Assembly (NCBI GenBank): GCA_900469625.1
Contig: UBXV01000007.1
Coordinates: forward strand, 310,001-374,000
Length of the DNA: 64,000 nucleotides
From: Hyphomicrobiales bacterium
GTDB lineage: Bacteria; Pseudomonadota; Alphaproteobacteria; Rhizobiales; Rhizobiaceae
Reading direction: 5' to 3'
Part shown: positions 37,560 through 46,600 of the stretch, in pieces
How positions within the stretch are numbered: position 1 is the stretch's first letter
Layout of the letters: every line of letters starts with the position of its first letter
The notes under the pieces: model-generated
Seen by the model: the letters and a program-made list of their open reading frames with translations, nothing else
Databases searched by the model: none
Told to the model about the DNA's origin: nothing
Program-made: the position numbers and the translations under genes

Positions 37560-38378
37560 ATGACCCATGTGATCATCACCGGCGGCTCGAGCGGCATAGG
37601 CCTGGCGATCGCATCGATCTATGCGGGCCGTGGCGCGCGCCTTTCCCTGATCGCCCGCTCGGCCGGGATGCTCGATCAGGCGCAGCACGAACTGCGCGCG
37701 AAAGCAGCATCTGCAAGTGACATCCACACCGAGGCCGCAGATGTGGCGCGAAAAGACGAGCTTGAAGCCGCCATCGCGCGTTGCGAAGCCACCTTCGGTC
37801 CTTGCGGCATCCTCGTGACGTCTGCAGGCATCGTCGAACCGGGCCGCTTCGAAGATCTTGCCGGCGACGCCTTCCAGCGGCAGATGGACACGAATTTCTC
37901 CGGCACCGTTCACGCCGTTCGCGCCGTCTATCCAGGCATGCAACAGCGCCGCCGTGGAAAGATCATGATGATCTCTTCCGGCGCCGGCCTTCTCGGCATC
38001 CACGGCTATTCGGCCTATTGCGCCTCCAAGTTCGCGCTGCACGGCTTTGCGCAGGCCCTGCGCTCGGAAGCGCGCCCGCACGGGGTCGATGTGTCGATCT
38101 GCTTTCCGCCCGACACGCAGACGCCGCAGTTCGAGCGCGAGCTTGCCCTTCGCCCGCGTGAGGCTGCCACCGTCATGGGGACGGTTTCGCCGTGGCCGGC
38201 AGATGCGGTCGCCCGCAAGGTGGTCGCCGGCATCGAAGGCGGACGCTTCGAAACCTATTTTGGCCTCACGCTCTTTCTTCTCGGCCGCTTCGGTCCGGCT
38301 GTCAGGCCGGTCCTCAACTGGTGGTTCGATCGGGCGATCGCCCGCAGCAGCGGTGGAGTATCGAAACGCGGAAGGTGA
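37560..38378 (+). CDS. rkpH: Short-chain dehydrogenase RkpH, 3-ketosphinganine reductase-like
   Basis: 272-residue SDR. Nucleotide motif TGGSSGIG (residues 7-14), catalytic Tyr153-x3-Lys157 (YCASK). The segment CFPPDTQTPQFERE (181-194) closely resembles the YPPDTDTPGF stretch of eukaryotic 3-ketodihydrosphingosine reductase, and a C-terminal hydrophobic region (FGLTLFLLGRFGP, LNWWFD) is also shared with that group. Likely reduces the ketone made by RkpG. ATG at 37560 starts directly at the first beta strand; ATG at 37539 or GTG at 37521 are alternatives. 52 nt after rkpG. Confidence 0.88.
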   Translation: MTHVIITGGSSGIGLAIASIYAGRGARLSLIARSAGMLDQAQHELRAKAASASDIHTEAADVARKDELEAAIARCEATFGPCGILVTSAGIVEPGRFEDLAGDAFQRQMDTNFSGTVHAVRAVYPGMQQRRRGKIMMISSGAGLLGIHGYSAYCASKFALHGFAQALRSEARPHGVDVSICFPPDTQTPQFERELALRPREAATVMGTVSPWPADAVARKVVAGIEGGRFETYFGLTLFLLGRFGPAVRPVLNWWFDRAIARSSGGVSKRGR

Positions 38379-38421
38379 CGGCGCTTGTGCAGACCGGAGA
38401 TAGGTTCTAAGTCTCAAACCG

Positions 38422-40068
38422 ATGCCGGGCTGCATGAGGCGGCGTCGGCGTGCAAGAAAGCATGAAGGTTTCCGCTTGGCGTTGCTCCCCTTTCAATTGC
38501 ACGACTATCCGATAACGCTGACGATCTGTTGTTTCATCTTGTCCTGCGCGGTGATCTTCTTCACCGATCGCTTCGCGCTGCCAAAGCGCGAGCGCCGGGC
38601 AAACCCGTCGCCCTTCGGGCGCAGGCAGGATATCATCGACGTCATCGCCCGCCTGCCGGTGATCGCGCTGGTGTTTGCGGGTTTCTTCGCCGGTTCGTGG
38701 CGACCCCTCTATGCCGCAGCCGGCACGATGAGCTTCTTCATCATCTTCACCGGCATCTCCCGCGCCAAGTTCAAGTTCATCCGCGAGCCGCTGATCTTTT
38801 CCGATATCGCGCTCGTCGTCGACGTCTTCAAGTACAAGACCATCTTCTATGCCAGCTCGCTGAACATCGTGTTCTGGACGGTCGCCTTTCTCTATGTCTT
38901 CGGCGTTTCCGGACTCTATCTGTATTTCGAGCCGGCGATCCTGCCGAGCAGCGGCAAGGTGTTCTGGATCCTGGTGATGGTGGCAGTCGCGGCCGGCCCG
39001 TGGCTCCTGCTGTTCTACGGTCCGGTCAACCGGCCGACGGCAGCGCTTGTCCAGCGGCTCGTCAAGGTGCTCGACGTCAAGATGAACACTGTGCGCTTCG
39101 GCACATTCGGATCGGTCATCTTCCGCTTCATCATCTGGCTCGGCGTCAAGCGCGAGAAGATCGTCGCTGAACTCTCGGAGATTGTGCGCGCCGCTGTCCA
39201 GGACCTGATCGGCGACGACGGTTCGCCGCTGATCGTCGTCTGGCAGTCGGAATCTTTCATCGACATGCGCCACTTCGGCGTCGATACACTGAAGATGCCG
39301 ACGCTCGACCGGTTGCGGCGCCAGGCCGTCCAGTGGGGACGCCTCAGCAGCGTCTTTGAAGGCGGCTATACACTGCGCACGGAATTTGCCGTGATCAGCG
39401 GCCTCGTGCCGGACGACATCCATGTGGATGCGAGCTATCCCTACCTGCGCGCGTCGCACTATTCCGACGTCGTCTGGCCGGGAAAGATGAAACGCGCCGG
39501 TTGGCACACCCATTTCATCCACCCTTACGACCGCACGTTCTTCCTCCGCCACAAGGCAATGCCGCAGCTCGGCTTCGCCGAGCTTACGATGCTCGACGGC
39601 TTCGACCATGTTCCGGCCCGCGACGGGCCATACGTCTCCGACGAGAAGCTCGCGGCCAAGGTCATCGATGCCTGCGAAAGGCTGCCGGACGACAAGAGCG
39701 GTTTCGTCTTCGTCGCTTCGATGGCAAACCACGGCCCCTGGGAACCGGGCCGCGTCGGCGACCTCACCAATCCGGTGGACATCTACCTGGCGATCCTGGA
39801 GCAATCGGACGATGCCCTCCGGCAGCTCACCGACCGGCTGGACAAGCTCGACCGTCCCGTGTGGTTCGTCTTCTATGGCGATCACGCACCGCTATTGAAG
39901 TCCTTTGCGGACCCTTTCCCGGATCCGCGCACCGACTACTTCATCGTACCGCTCGCCAAGGCGAAATCAGCGCAGCAGCGCCCGATGGAACCCCGCGACG
40001 TGGCCGCCTGGGACCTGATCGAGGCATTGCTCAACCACGCCAACCTGAAAAAGGACACGCTGCGTTAG
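38422..40068 (+). CDS. rkpI: LtaS-type sulfatase-fold transferase RkpI
   Basis: 548 residues. About four to five membrane helices in residues 20-215, then an extracytoplasmic sulfatase/phosphoglycerol-transferase domain from about 270. Motifs: IVVWQSESFIDMRHFG, GGYTLRTEFAVISGL with the probable nucleophile Thr, ANHGPWEPG and FYGDHAPLL with metal ligands. Related to lipoteichoic acid synthase and OpgB, so it may move a phosphoglycerol or phosphoethanolamine group to glycan or lipid. S. meliloti RkpI is required for capsule production. The start at 38422 has a weak ribosome-binding site; 38434 is an alternative. Confidence 0.88.
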   Translation: MPGCMRRRRRARKHEGFRLALLPFQLHDYPITLTICCFILSCAVIFFTDRFALPKRERRANPSPFGRRQDIIDVIARLPVIALVFAGFFAGSWRPLYAAAGTMSFFIIFTGISRAKFKFIREPLIFSDIALVVDVFKYKTIFYASSLNIVFWTVAFLYVFGVSGLYLYFEPAILPSSGKVFWILVMVAVAAGPWLLLFYGPVNRPTAALVQRLVKVLDVKMNTVRFGTFGSVIFRFIIWLGVKREKIVAELSEIVRAAVQDLIGDDGSPLIVVWQSESFIDMRHFGVDTLKMPTLDRLRRQAVQWGRLSSVFEGGYTLRTEFAVISGLVPDDIHVDASYPYLRASHYSDVVWPGKMKRAGWHTHFIHPYDRTFFLRHKAMPQLGFAELTMLDGFDHVPARDGPYVSDEKLAAKVIDACERLPDDKSGFVFVASMANHGPWEPGRVGDLTNPVDIYLAILEQSDDALRQLTDRLDKLDRPVWFVFYGDHAPLLKSFADPFPDPRTDYFIVPLAKAKSAQQRPMEPRDVAAWDLIEALLNHANLKKDTLR

Positions 40069-40081
40069 CAGCGGCACGACG

Positions 40082-41410
40082 ATGGAGAACGCTGCCCCTC
40101 ACACACGCCTTTTGACCGATCGACCGATCGCACGGGTCTTCCTGTTTCTGCAGGGACCTTCGTCGCCGATCTTCCGCAAGATCGCCGACCGGCTCGAGGG
40201 CTATGGCCACACCTGCCTGCGGATCAACCTCAATGTCGGCGACCAGATCATCTGGCGGCGCAAAGGCGCTTTCAACTATCGCGGAACGCTCGCGGGTTGG
40301 CCCGCCCACCTAAAGCGCTTTATTGAAACCCACCACGTCACCGACATGATCCTGCTTGGCGAGGAGCGGCCCTATCATCAGGCCGCAACCGCCGTTGCCC
40401 GCCAGAACGGCGTCGCGATCTCAATCGTCGAGATGGGGTATCTCAGGCCCGACTGGCTGACGGTTGAGCGCGGCGGCATGTCATCGAACTCCCATTTCCC
40501 CGCAGACGCCGGACTGATTATCGATGCCGCGAAGGATTTGCCCGAGCCGGACTGGCGCAAGCACTACAGCCAGACCTTCGTGGCCGACGCCAGCTACGAT
40601 CTGCTCTACAATCTTCCGAACGTCTTCCTGTGGTTCCTGTTTCCGCATTATCGGCGTCACGCGATCTTCCACCCGCTTGCCGAATACGCCGGCTGGATTC
40701 GCCGGCTCGCGACCGGCAAGCGGCGCAATGCCGAGGCCGAGGCGACAGTGCGTGCGCTGTTATCGCTAGACACGCCCTATTTCGTCTATCCGCTACAACT
40801 CGAAACCGACTTCCAGCTGCGCGCCCACTCGCCGTTCCATAGCCAGAAGGACGCGATCGACGAGGTTCTGCGCTCGTTTGCCACCGATGCGGATGAGATC
40901 GCCAGATTGGTCTTCAAGGTTCATCCGCTCGACAACGATCTCATAGCCTGGCGCAGGTTTATCGAAGACAGGGCATCTGCGCTCGGCCTTGCCGGTCGCG
41001 TATTCTATCTCGACGGCGGCAATCTGGATGTGCTGGCGGACGCCAGCGCCGGCATGGTCACGGTCAACTCCACTGCCGGCCTGCACGCCCTGAAGCAGGG
41101 CCGGCCCGTCAAGGTGCTTGGTACCGCCGTGTTCGACATCGCCGGCCTGACGGACCAGCAGCCGCTCAAGGATTTCTGGAAAAAGCCGAGGGCGCCCGAC
41201 ACCGAAGTAATGACAGCCATGTTCCGGCTGCTTGCGGCTTCAATTCAGGTGCGCGGCAATCTCTACTCGAAGGCAGGAACGGATGCGGGCGCACGGGCGA
41301 TCGCCGAGCGTCTTCACGAAAACACGGTCAATCAGCCGGGCGCCTTCGTCGACCCGCCACCGCGCAGCAAGCCGCTGAAAAGACAACGGCCAGCCCAGCG
41401 ATCCGCATAG
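40082..41410 (+). CDS. rkpJ: Capsule modification/export protein RkpJ (KpsS/LipB family)
   Basis: 442 residues. The N-terminus ARVFLFLQGPSSPIFRKIADRLEGYGH and later FVYPLQLETDFQLRAHSPF, VFKVHPLDN and VTVNSTAGLHALKQGRPVKVLG are the signature blocks of KpsS/LipB. In E. coli and Neisseria these proteins add the Kdo linker to the lipid anchor of capsule. No signal peptide, so it acts at the cytoplasmic face of the inner membrane. 13 nt after rkpI. The terminator hairpin starts inside its 3' end. Confidence 0.9.
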   Translation: MENAAPHTRLLTDRPIARVFLFLQGPSSPIFRKIADRLEGYGHTCLRINLNVGDQIIWRRKGAFNYRGTLAGWPAHLKRFIETHHVTDMILLGEERPYHQAATAVARQNGVAISIVEMGYLRPDWLTVERGGMSSNSHFPADAGLIIDAAKDLPEPDWRKHYSQTFVADASYDLLYNLPNVFLWFLFPHYRRHAIFHPLAEYAGWIRRLATGKRRNAEAEATVRALLSLDTPYFVYPLQLETDFQLRAHSPFHSQKDAIDEVLRSFATDADEIARLVFKVHPLDNDLIAWRRFIEDRASALGLAGRVFYLDGGNLDVLADASAGMVTVNSTAGLHALKQGRPVKVLGTAVFDIAGLTDQQPLKDFWKKPRAPDTEVMTAMFRLLAASIQVRGNLYSKAGTDAGARAIAERLHENTVNQPGAFVDPPPRSKPLKRQRPAQRSA

Positions 41411-41419
41411 GCTGGCCGT
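41386..41419. terminator. Convergent terminator between rkpJ and kpsF
   Basis: Perfect 10-bp stem ACGGCCAGCC / GGCTGGCCGT with a 14-nt loop, overlapping the rkpJ stop codon. No long T-run on either side. Probably ends transcription from both sides. Confidence 0.55.
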
Positions 41420-41442
41420 CAAACATCCGGAAACGGTTCGGT

Positions 41443-42453
41443 TCAGGCAACGCCGGCGCGAAGCAGATCGTGAATGTGCAGGATGCCAACAGGAAGCCCC
41501 TCGTCGTCGACGAGGAACAGGACAGTGACCTTGTGATCCTGCATGAACTCCATCGCGCCGCTCGCCAGGACATCGCCCCTGATCACCCGCGGATTGCGCG
41601 ACATCACCGCCTCGACGGTCTGGGCGAGCAGGTCACCCGACATGTGACGGCGAAGGTCACCGTCGGTGATGACGCCAGCCAGATGGCCGGCCTCGTCGAC
41701 GATGCCGACGACGCCGAAGCCCTTGGAGGACATCTCGATGACAGCTTCGCTCATCGGGCGGCCGAGGCGCAGGAGCGGCACCTGTTCGCCTGTATGCGCA
41801 AGCTCGCGAACCAGGCGCAGCTGCGCGCCAAGCTTACCGCCGGGGTGGAAGGTCTTGAAATCCTCGGCGGAGAAGCCGCGGCGCTCAAGCAGCGCGATGG
41901 CGAGCGCGTCGCCGACCGCCAGCTGCAGCATCGCCGAGGTCGTCGGCGCCAGGCCGTGCGGACAGGCTTCCTGAACCTTGGGCAGCACGATCGGCACTTC
42001 GGAATTGCGAGCCAGCACGCTGTCGCGGTTGGACGAGATCGAAACGACCGGCACCTTGAAGCGCTTGGCATAGGTGAGCATGTTGGCGAGCTCGGCCGTC
42101 TCGCCCGACCAGGACAGCAGGATCAGCACATCCTGCGAGGTCACCATGCCGAGATCGCCGTGGCTCGCCTCGGTCGGGTGAACGAAATAGGCGGACGTGC
42201 CGGTGGACGCCATGGTCGCGGCCATCTTGCGGCCGATATGGCCACTCTTCCCGACGCCGGATACGACCACGCGCCCCTGGCTTTCGCCTATGCGTTCGAT
42301 CGCGTCCACCATGCTTTGCGCGAAAGCCGCGTCGGCCTCGAGGTGATCGGACAGCGCCTTGATGCCGGCCATCGCCGTCGTCAGCGTCCGGCCGACCGAT
42401 TCCAGTGCGGCCGAACCGCGACGCTCATCCGCTGATGCGTGTCTCAAACCCAT
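41443..42453 (-). CDS. kpsF: Arabinose-5-phosphate isomerase KpsF
   Basis: 336 residues. N-terminal SIS domain (VVVSGVGKSGHIGRKMAATMASTG, HGDLGMV, LLSWSGETAEL) followed by two CBS domains (from about residue 215; VVGIVDEAGHLAGVITDGDLRR and VLFLVDDEGLPVGILHIHDLL). Converts ribulose-5-phosphate to arabinose-5-phosphate, the precursor of Kdo, which capsule needs. In Sinorhizobium the rkp-1 paralogue is called kpsF3. Convergent to rkpJ, so it is in a separate transcript. Confidence 0.92.
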   Translation of the reverse strand: MGLRHASADERRGSAALESVGRTLTTAMAGIKALSDHLEADAAFAQSMVDAIERIGESQGRVVVSGVGKSGHIGRKMAATMASTGTSAYFVHPTEASHGDLGMVTSQDVLILLSWSGETAELANMLTYAKRFKVPVVSISSNRDSVLARNSEVPIVLPKVQEACPHGLAPTTSAMLQLAVGDALAIALLERRGFSAEDFKTFHPGGKLGAQLRLVRELAHTGEQVPLLRLGRPMSEAVIEMSSKGFGVVGIVDEAGHLAGVITDGDLRRHMSGDLLAQTVEAVMSRNPRVIRGDVLASGAMEFMQDHKVTVLFLVDDEGLPVGILHIHDLLRAGVA

Positions 42454-42597
42454 GGTGCTTCCATTTCCGCAAAGACGTTTGCGCCGACAAGACCAGCGCT
42501 TCCCAGATCCATTGCAGGCAGATAGGCGCTTTTTCTTGGCAAACCAAGCCGCGACGGTCGAGTTTGGGCAGGAAATCCGGCAAAGACGGCGTTTTCG

Positions 42598-43053
42598 TCA
42601 GCCGACGCGCTTTTCTTCAGCCGCTTCGAGCGGCATCGACTTGTCCGCTGCAAACTCCTCGAGCGTCATGGAGTCCAGAATCGCGGCAACCGCATCGCGC
42701 ACCGTGGTCATCGACACCCGGACCTGACAGGTCTCGGGATCATTACAGTCTTCGCAGACCTCGTAGGCGGTGCGACTGGCGCAGCGGATCGGCGCAAGCG
42801 GACCGTCCAGCGTACGGATGACATGACCGATGCGGATTTCGGCTGCCGGCCGCGACAGGGAGTAACCGCCGCCTGGCCCCTTCTTGGACCGCAGCATGCC
42901 GGCATTGCGCAATTCCAGCAGGATCGTATCCAGGAACTTTTTCGGGATATTGTTGCGCTGGGCGATCTCGGTGATGAAAGCCGTCTCTCCCGGCTCCAGT
43001 CGCGCGAGGTCGACAAGAGCCTTCAATCCGTACTTTCCCTTCTTCGTCAGCAT
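42598..43053 (-). CDS. Rrf2-family transcription regulator
   Basis: 151 residues. Winged helix at the N-terminus (MLTKKGKYGLKALVDLARL, IAQRNNIPKKFLDTILLELRNAGML, KKGPGGGYSLSRP) followed by a Cys cluster Cys91, Cys100, Cys103, Cys109, compatible with an iron-sulfur cluster as in IscR-type members. It is neither the RirA-type start (MRLTKQT) nor clearly IscR. Targets unknown; a role in sulfur or redox sensing is a guess from the family. 144 nt upstream of kpsF on the same strand. Confidence 0.9.
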   Translation of the reverse strand: MLTKKGKYGLKALVDLARLEPGETAFITEIAQRNNIPKKFLDTILLELRNAGMLRSKKGPGGGYSLSRPAAEIRIGHVIRTLDGPLAPIRCASRTAYEVCEDCNDPETCQVRVSMTTVRDAVAAILDSMTLEEFAADKSMPLEAAEEKRVG

Positions 43054-43223
43054 TCCGGCAAGCTTTCCCTGCGGTTTCCTCGAGAACGGGAATCATCCGC
43101 GCAAACGCAATCTTGTTTTGGCATAGCACAAGAAACGTGCGGCCAACACACAATTGTGGCGCGGAATCAACGCAAAGCTTGGACTTTGACCCTTAGGGCC
43201 ATGTGGGGGCGGCCGCTCCGGCG

Positions 43224-43436
43224 TTATGCCGCGGCCGCATCCCCGTGACGTTCGACAGACACTGCCTGGCGCGCAAGCAGGTGACGGATGGCCGCTCGCG
43301 CTTCGTCAGCCGAGCGGAAGCGCTGCGCGTCCAGATCCCAGACGTGATACTTGACGGCGAGAAACTTGAAACGGCCCTCGTCCGGGACGACGACCCCGAC
43401 GGCTTCGCCGCCATATTCGATAACCTGCTTGCTCAT
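43224..43436 (-). CDS. Small hypothetical protein
   Basis: 70 residues: MSKQVIEYGGEAVGVVVPDE, then FLAVKYHVWDLDAQRFRSADEARAAIRHLL. Looks like a beta hairpin followed by a helix; soluble. The pattern recalls short rhizobial proteins of unknown function. Preceded by GGAGCG at a suitable distance. Stands between rrf2 and a tiny ORF on the same strand. Confidence 0.7.
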   Translation of the reverse strand: MSKQVIEYGGEAVGVVVPDEGRFKFLAVKYHVWDLDAQRFRSADEARAAIRHLLARQAVSVERHGDAAAA

Positions 43437-43513
43437 GCAAATAACGCTCCTTCCACACCCGAAGGCGCGGACATTTCAATTTCGGCAAAGGATGAATTTC
43501 GAGAGTTCGAGGA

Positions 43514-43609
43514 TCACATTCGGCAGAGGCGAATGTGACGTTTCTTCACTGTTGCACGACAATGGGAACGCGTGCCGAAGAAGGCGGCAATCGAGACGGT
43601 TTCGGACAT
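43514..43609 (-). CDS. Possible 31-residue basic peptide
   Basis: MSETVSIAAFFGTRSHCRAT followed by a Lys/Arg/His-rich tail, ending at TGA. The ATG has a very strong ribosome-binding site (AAAGGAGTGTGAC). No family recognised. May be a leader peptide for the following small gene, which starts 77 nt downstream, or a chance frame. Confidence 0.35.
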   Translation of the reverse strand: MSETVSIAAFFGTRSHCRATVKKRHIRLCRM

Positions 43610-43890
43610 GTCACACTCCTTTGGCTTGGTCCGGCATCGATATGCCGGAGCGGTTCATGAACAACCGTGAGGCGGACTCACCCCGCTTCACAGAGTTGCA
43701 AACTAGAATAATCTACCAATTCCGTCAATTAAAAATATGGTATCGTGAAAAATATTTCTCAACCCATCAAATTTTAGGGGGTCGGGATGCAAGATCCGTT
43801 CTCCCAATGCGAAACCGGAGGCCCTCACTATCTAGGAAGCGAAGAATCAACCTGCAAGGTACGAGGGTGATAAAGACAGCACTTTCGGAC
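43610..43890. other. A+T-rich intergenic stretch
   Basis: Markedly A+T-rich around 43690-43785 compared with the rest of the window. A plus-strand 27-codon frame (43787-43870, beginning MQDPFSQCETGG) with an AGGGGG ribosome-binding site lies in it, but nothing else supports it. Otherwise nothing recognised. Confidence 0.35.
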
Positions 43891-43919
43891 AAAAAAGGGG
43901 CGGCCCATAAGGCCGCCCC
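43891..43919 (-). terminator. Rho-independent terminator of secDF
   Basis: Perfect 9-bp stem GGGGCGGCC / GGCCGCCCC around a 5-nt loop; on the minus strand it runs straight into TTTTTT, 28 nt after the secDF stop. Confidence 0.92.
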
Positions 43920-43947
43920 TTCACGTTTTGTATCCTTGGGCCTGGAC

Positions 43948-46488
43948 TCAGGCGGCCGGCGCACCCGGCTGTGTGGTTCCCGTGCCGGTGCGGGTCGCTT
44001 CGCGATCCTTCCACCAGCGATTGAGGAACAGGAGGATCGGGCCACCGATGTAGATCGACGACGTCGTCGCGACGATGACGCCGAAGATCATCGGCCAGGC
44101 GAAGCTCTTGACCGCGTCGCCGCCCCAGATCGCCATCGGCACCAGCGACAGCGCGGTGGCCATCGAGGTGAAGATGCATCGCGCGATCACCTGGTTGATG
44201 CTCATGTCGATGAGATCGGAGAACGGCATCGACTTGTACTTGCGCAGGTTCTCGCGCATGCGGTCATAGACCACGACCTTGTCGTTGACGGAGTAACCGA
44301 TCATCGTCAGCAGCGCCGCGATGGCCGTCAGGTTGAAGTCGATACCGGTCAGCGCGAAGAAGCCGATCGTCTTGGTGATGTCGAGCAGCAAGACCGCGAT
44401 CGCGCCGACGGCGAAGTGCCATTCGAAGCGGAACCAGATGTAGAGCAGGATCGCCACCATCGCGAGACCGACGGCCAGGAAGCCCGATTTCGCCAGCTCC
44501 GAGCTGATCGTCGGGCCGACGACTTCCGTCCGCTCGAAGGTTACATCGGGAATGGTTTGAACGGCAGCTTCCTTGATCTTGTTCAAGGCAACCGTCTGCT
44601 CCTGCTCCCCGCCCGGCTGACGCTGAACGCGGATCAGGACAGACTTGTCCTGGCCGAATTCCTGCAGCGCGACTTCTCCGATGTTGAGCGATTCGAGGCC
44701 ATGGCGCAGCGCCGGCAGATCGAGTGTCTGCTTGGATGTCGCTTCCACCTGGATGCCGCCGACGAAGTCGATGCCGTAGTTGAGGCCAGGCGTGAAGAAC
44801 AGCACGACCGAGCTTACTGAGAGGAACGCCGACATGCCGATGGCGACAAAGCGCCCCTTCATGAAGGAGAAGCTCGGCAGCTTCGGAACCTTGCCGAACA
44901 GCGAAGGGATCTCCAGCTTCTTCATCTTCCGGCGCACGACGACTTCGCGCATCATCAGGCGCACGACGGTCACCGACGTGAACATCGAGATGACGATGCC
45001 GAGCATCATCGTGACGGCGAAGCCCTTGACCGGTCCGGAACCGAAGGCAAACAGCAGCACGGTGCCGGAAAGCGTCGTAACGTTGCTATCGATGATGGTC
45101 GCATAGGCTTTGTTGAAGCCGATATCGAGCGCCTTCATGGCACCGGCACCGCCTTCGGTTTCTTCACGAATACGCGCATTGATCAGAATGTTGGCGTCGA
45201 CCGCCATGCCGATGCCGAGGATGATACCGGCAATACCGGGAAGCGTCAGCGTCGAGCCGATCATGCCCAGCACACCGATCGTCAGGATGGTGTGCAGCAC
45301 CAGACCGACATTGGCGATCATGCCCCATGCGCCGTAGAGCACGACCATGAGGACGACGACCAGGGCGAAACCGGCAAGGCCGGTGAAGATGCCCATGCGG
45401 ATGGAATCGCTGCCGAGGTTCGGGCCGACCGAACGTTCTTCGATCACAGTCAGTGGGGCCGGCAGTGCGCCAGAGCGCAAGAGCGCCGAAAGAACCGTTG
45501 CCGATTCGGTCGTGAAGTTGCCGCTGATCTGGCCGCGGCCGCCGATGATCGGCTCGTTGATGACGGGCGCCGTCAGCACCTTGCCGTCAAGCACGATGGC
45601 GAAGGGTCGGCCGACATTTTCGCGGGTGATTTCGGCAAACTGTCTTGCGCCGAGCGAATCGAAGGTAAAATCGACAATCGGCTGGTTCGTTCGCTGGTCG
45701 AAGCCAACCTTGGCGTCCGAAAGCCGCTCACCGGAAAGCGCGACACGGCTCTCCACTGCATATCGGTTGTTGTCGTTGGCACCCGGCAGGATGTCAACGC
45801 CGCGCGGCGGAGGCTGGGTCAGGTCCGTGGTCTGGTCGACCATGTGGAAGCTCATCTGCGCGGTCGAGCCAAGGAGCTGGCGCAGGCCTGTCGGGTCCTG
45901 AAGGCCCGGAAGCTGGACGAGAATACGGTTGGCGCCGATGCGCTGGATCAACGGTTCGGCAACACCGACGGTATCGACGCGACGGCGGATAATCTCGAGG
46001 CTCTGCTCGACCGCCTTGGTCATGCGATCGGAAATGCCTGCCTCGGTCAGCGCGACCGTGATGACATCGCCGTTTGTCGCGACCTCGATCTCGGGCGCGG
46101 AGCCGCCGAAGCCGATCGCGCTCACCGGCGTTGCCAGTTCCTGCAATTTCGGCTGGGCCTTTTCCCGATCAGCCGGGTCCGCAAGCGTCACGGTGATCGT
46201 GTTGCCGCTGATGCGCGCCGAAGAGGCCGATACGCGCTCGGTGCGAAGAACCCGGCGGACGTCGTCCAGGAGCGAGTTCAACCGGGCCTGCCGCAATCCA
46301 TTGCCATCGACCTCAAGGACGAGATGGGAGCCACCGCGCAGGTCGAGACCGAGGGTGACGGGCTTGACCGGCAGCCAGGCGCCGAATTGCTCGCGCTGCG
46401 CCGGTGAGAGAACGTTTGGTAGCGCCGCTATGCATCCGAAAAGAATGACAGCGACATAGGCGAAAATCGCCCATTTTGATGTACGCAT
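43948..46488 (-). CDS. secDF: Fused protein-export membrane protein SecDF
   Basis: 846 residues joining SecD and SecF. First helix at about 7-27, large periplasmic P1 domain (LGLDLRGGSHLVLEVD...GRPFAIVLDGKVLTAPVI...ISGNFTTESATVLSALLRSGALPAPL), five more helices, then the SecF half from about 535 with its own first helix (FVAIGMSAFLSVSSVVLFF), GIDFVGGIQVEA and the closing helices. It uses proton motive force to help pull proteins across the SecYEG channel. A separate yajC is not seen next to it. Ends in a clear terminator. Confidence 0.95.
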   Translation of the reverse strand: MRTSKWAIFAYVAVILFGCIAALPNVLSPAQREQFGAWLPVKPVTLGLDLRGGSHLVLEVDGNGLRQARLNSLLDDVRRVLRTERVSASSARISGNTITVTLADPADREKAQPKLQELATPVSAIGFGGSAPEIEVATNGDVITVALTEAGISDRMTKAVEQSLEIIRRRVDTVGVAEPLIQRIGANRILVQLPGLQDPTGLRQLLGSTAQMSFHMVDQTTDLTQPPPRGVDILPGANDNNRYAVESRVALSGERLSDAKVGFDQRTNQPIVDFTFDSLGARQFAEITRENVGRPFAIVLDGKVLTAPVINEPIIGGRGQISGNFTTESATVLSALLRSGALPAPLTVIEERSVGPNLGSDSIRMGIFTGLAGFALVVVLMVVLYGAWGMIANVGLVLHTILTIGVLGMIGSTLTLPGIAGIILGIGMAVDANILINARIREETEGGAGAMKALDIGFNKAYATIIDSNVTTLSGTVLLFAFGSGPVKGFAVTMMLGIVISMFTSVTVVRLMMREVVVRRKMKKLEIPSLFGKVPKLPSFSFMKGRFVAIGMSAFLSVSSVVLFFTPGLNYGIDFVGGIQVEATSKQTLDLPALRHGLESLNIGEVALQEFGQDKSVLIRVQRQPGGEQEQTVALNKIKEAAVQTIPDVTFERTEVVGPTISSELAKSGFLAVGLAMVAILLYIWFRFEWHFAVGAIAVLLLDITKTIGFFALTGIDFNLTAIAALLTMIGYSVNDKVVVYDRMRENLRKYKSMPFSDLIDMSINQVIARCIFTSMATALSLVPMAIWGGDAVKSFAWPMIFGVIVATTSSIYIGGPILLFLNRWWKDREATRTGTGTTQPGAPAA

Positions 46489-46600
46489 GTTGTGGTTCCA
46501 AGAGAGCCTGTGCGGGCGCCGGGCGCATCGTCAGGACTTTGTTTCATTGGGGGGCACGAACGGGATCGCGGCGGATCATCGTGCCGAATATCGGTGGTGA

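Noticed and set aside
43351-44820. 489-codon plus-strand frame overlapping the secDF 3' end
   Set aside because: Most of it is antisense to the clearly real secDF, and its start lies inside another small gene.
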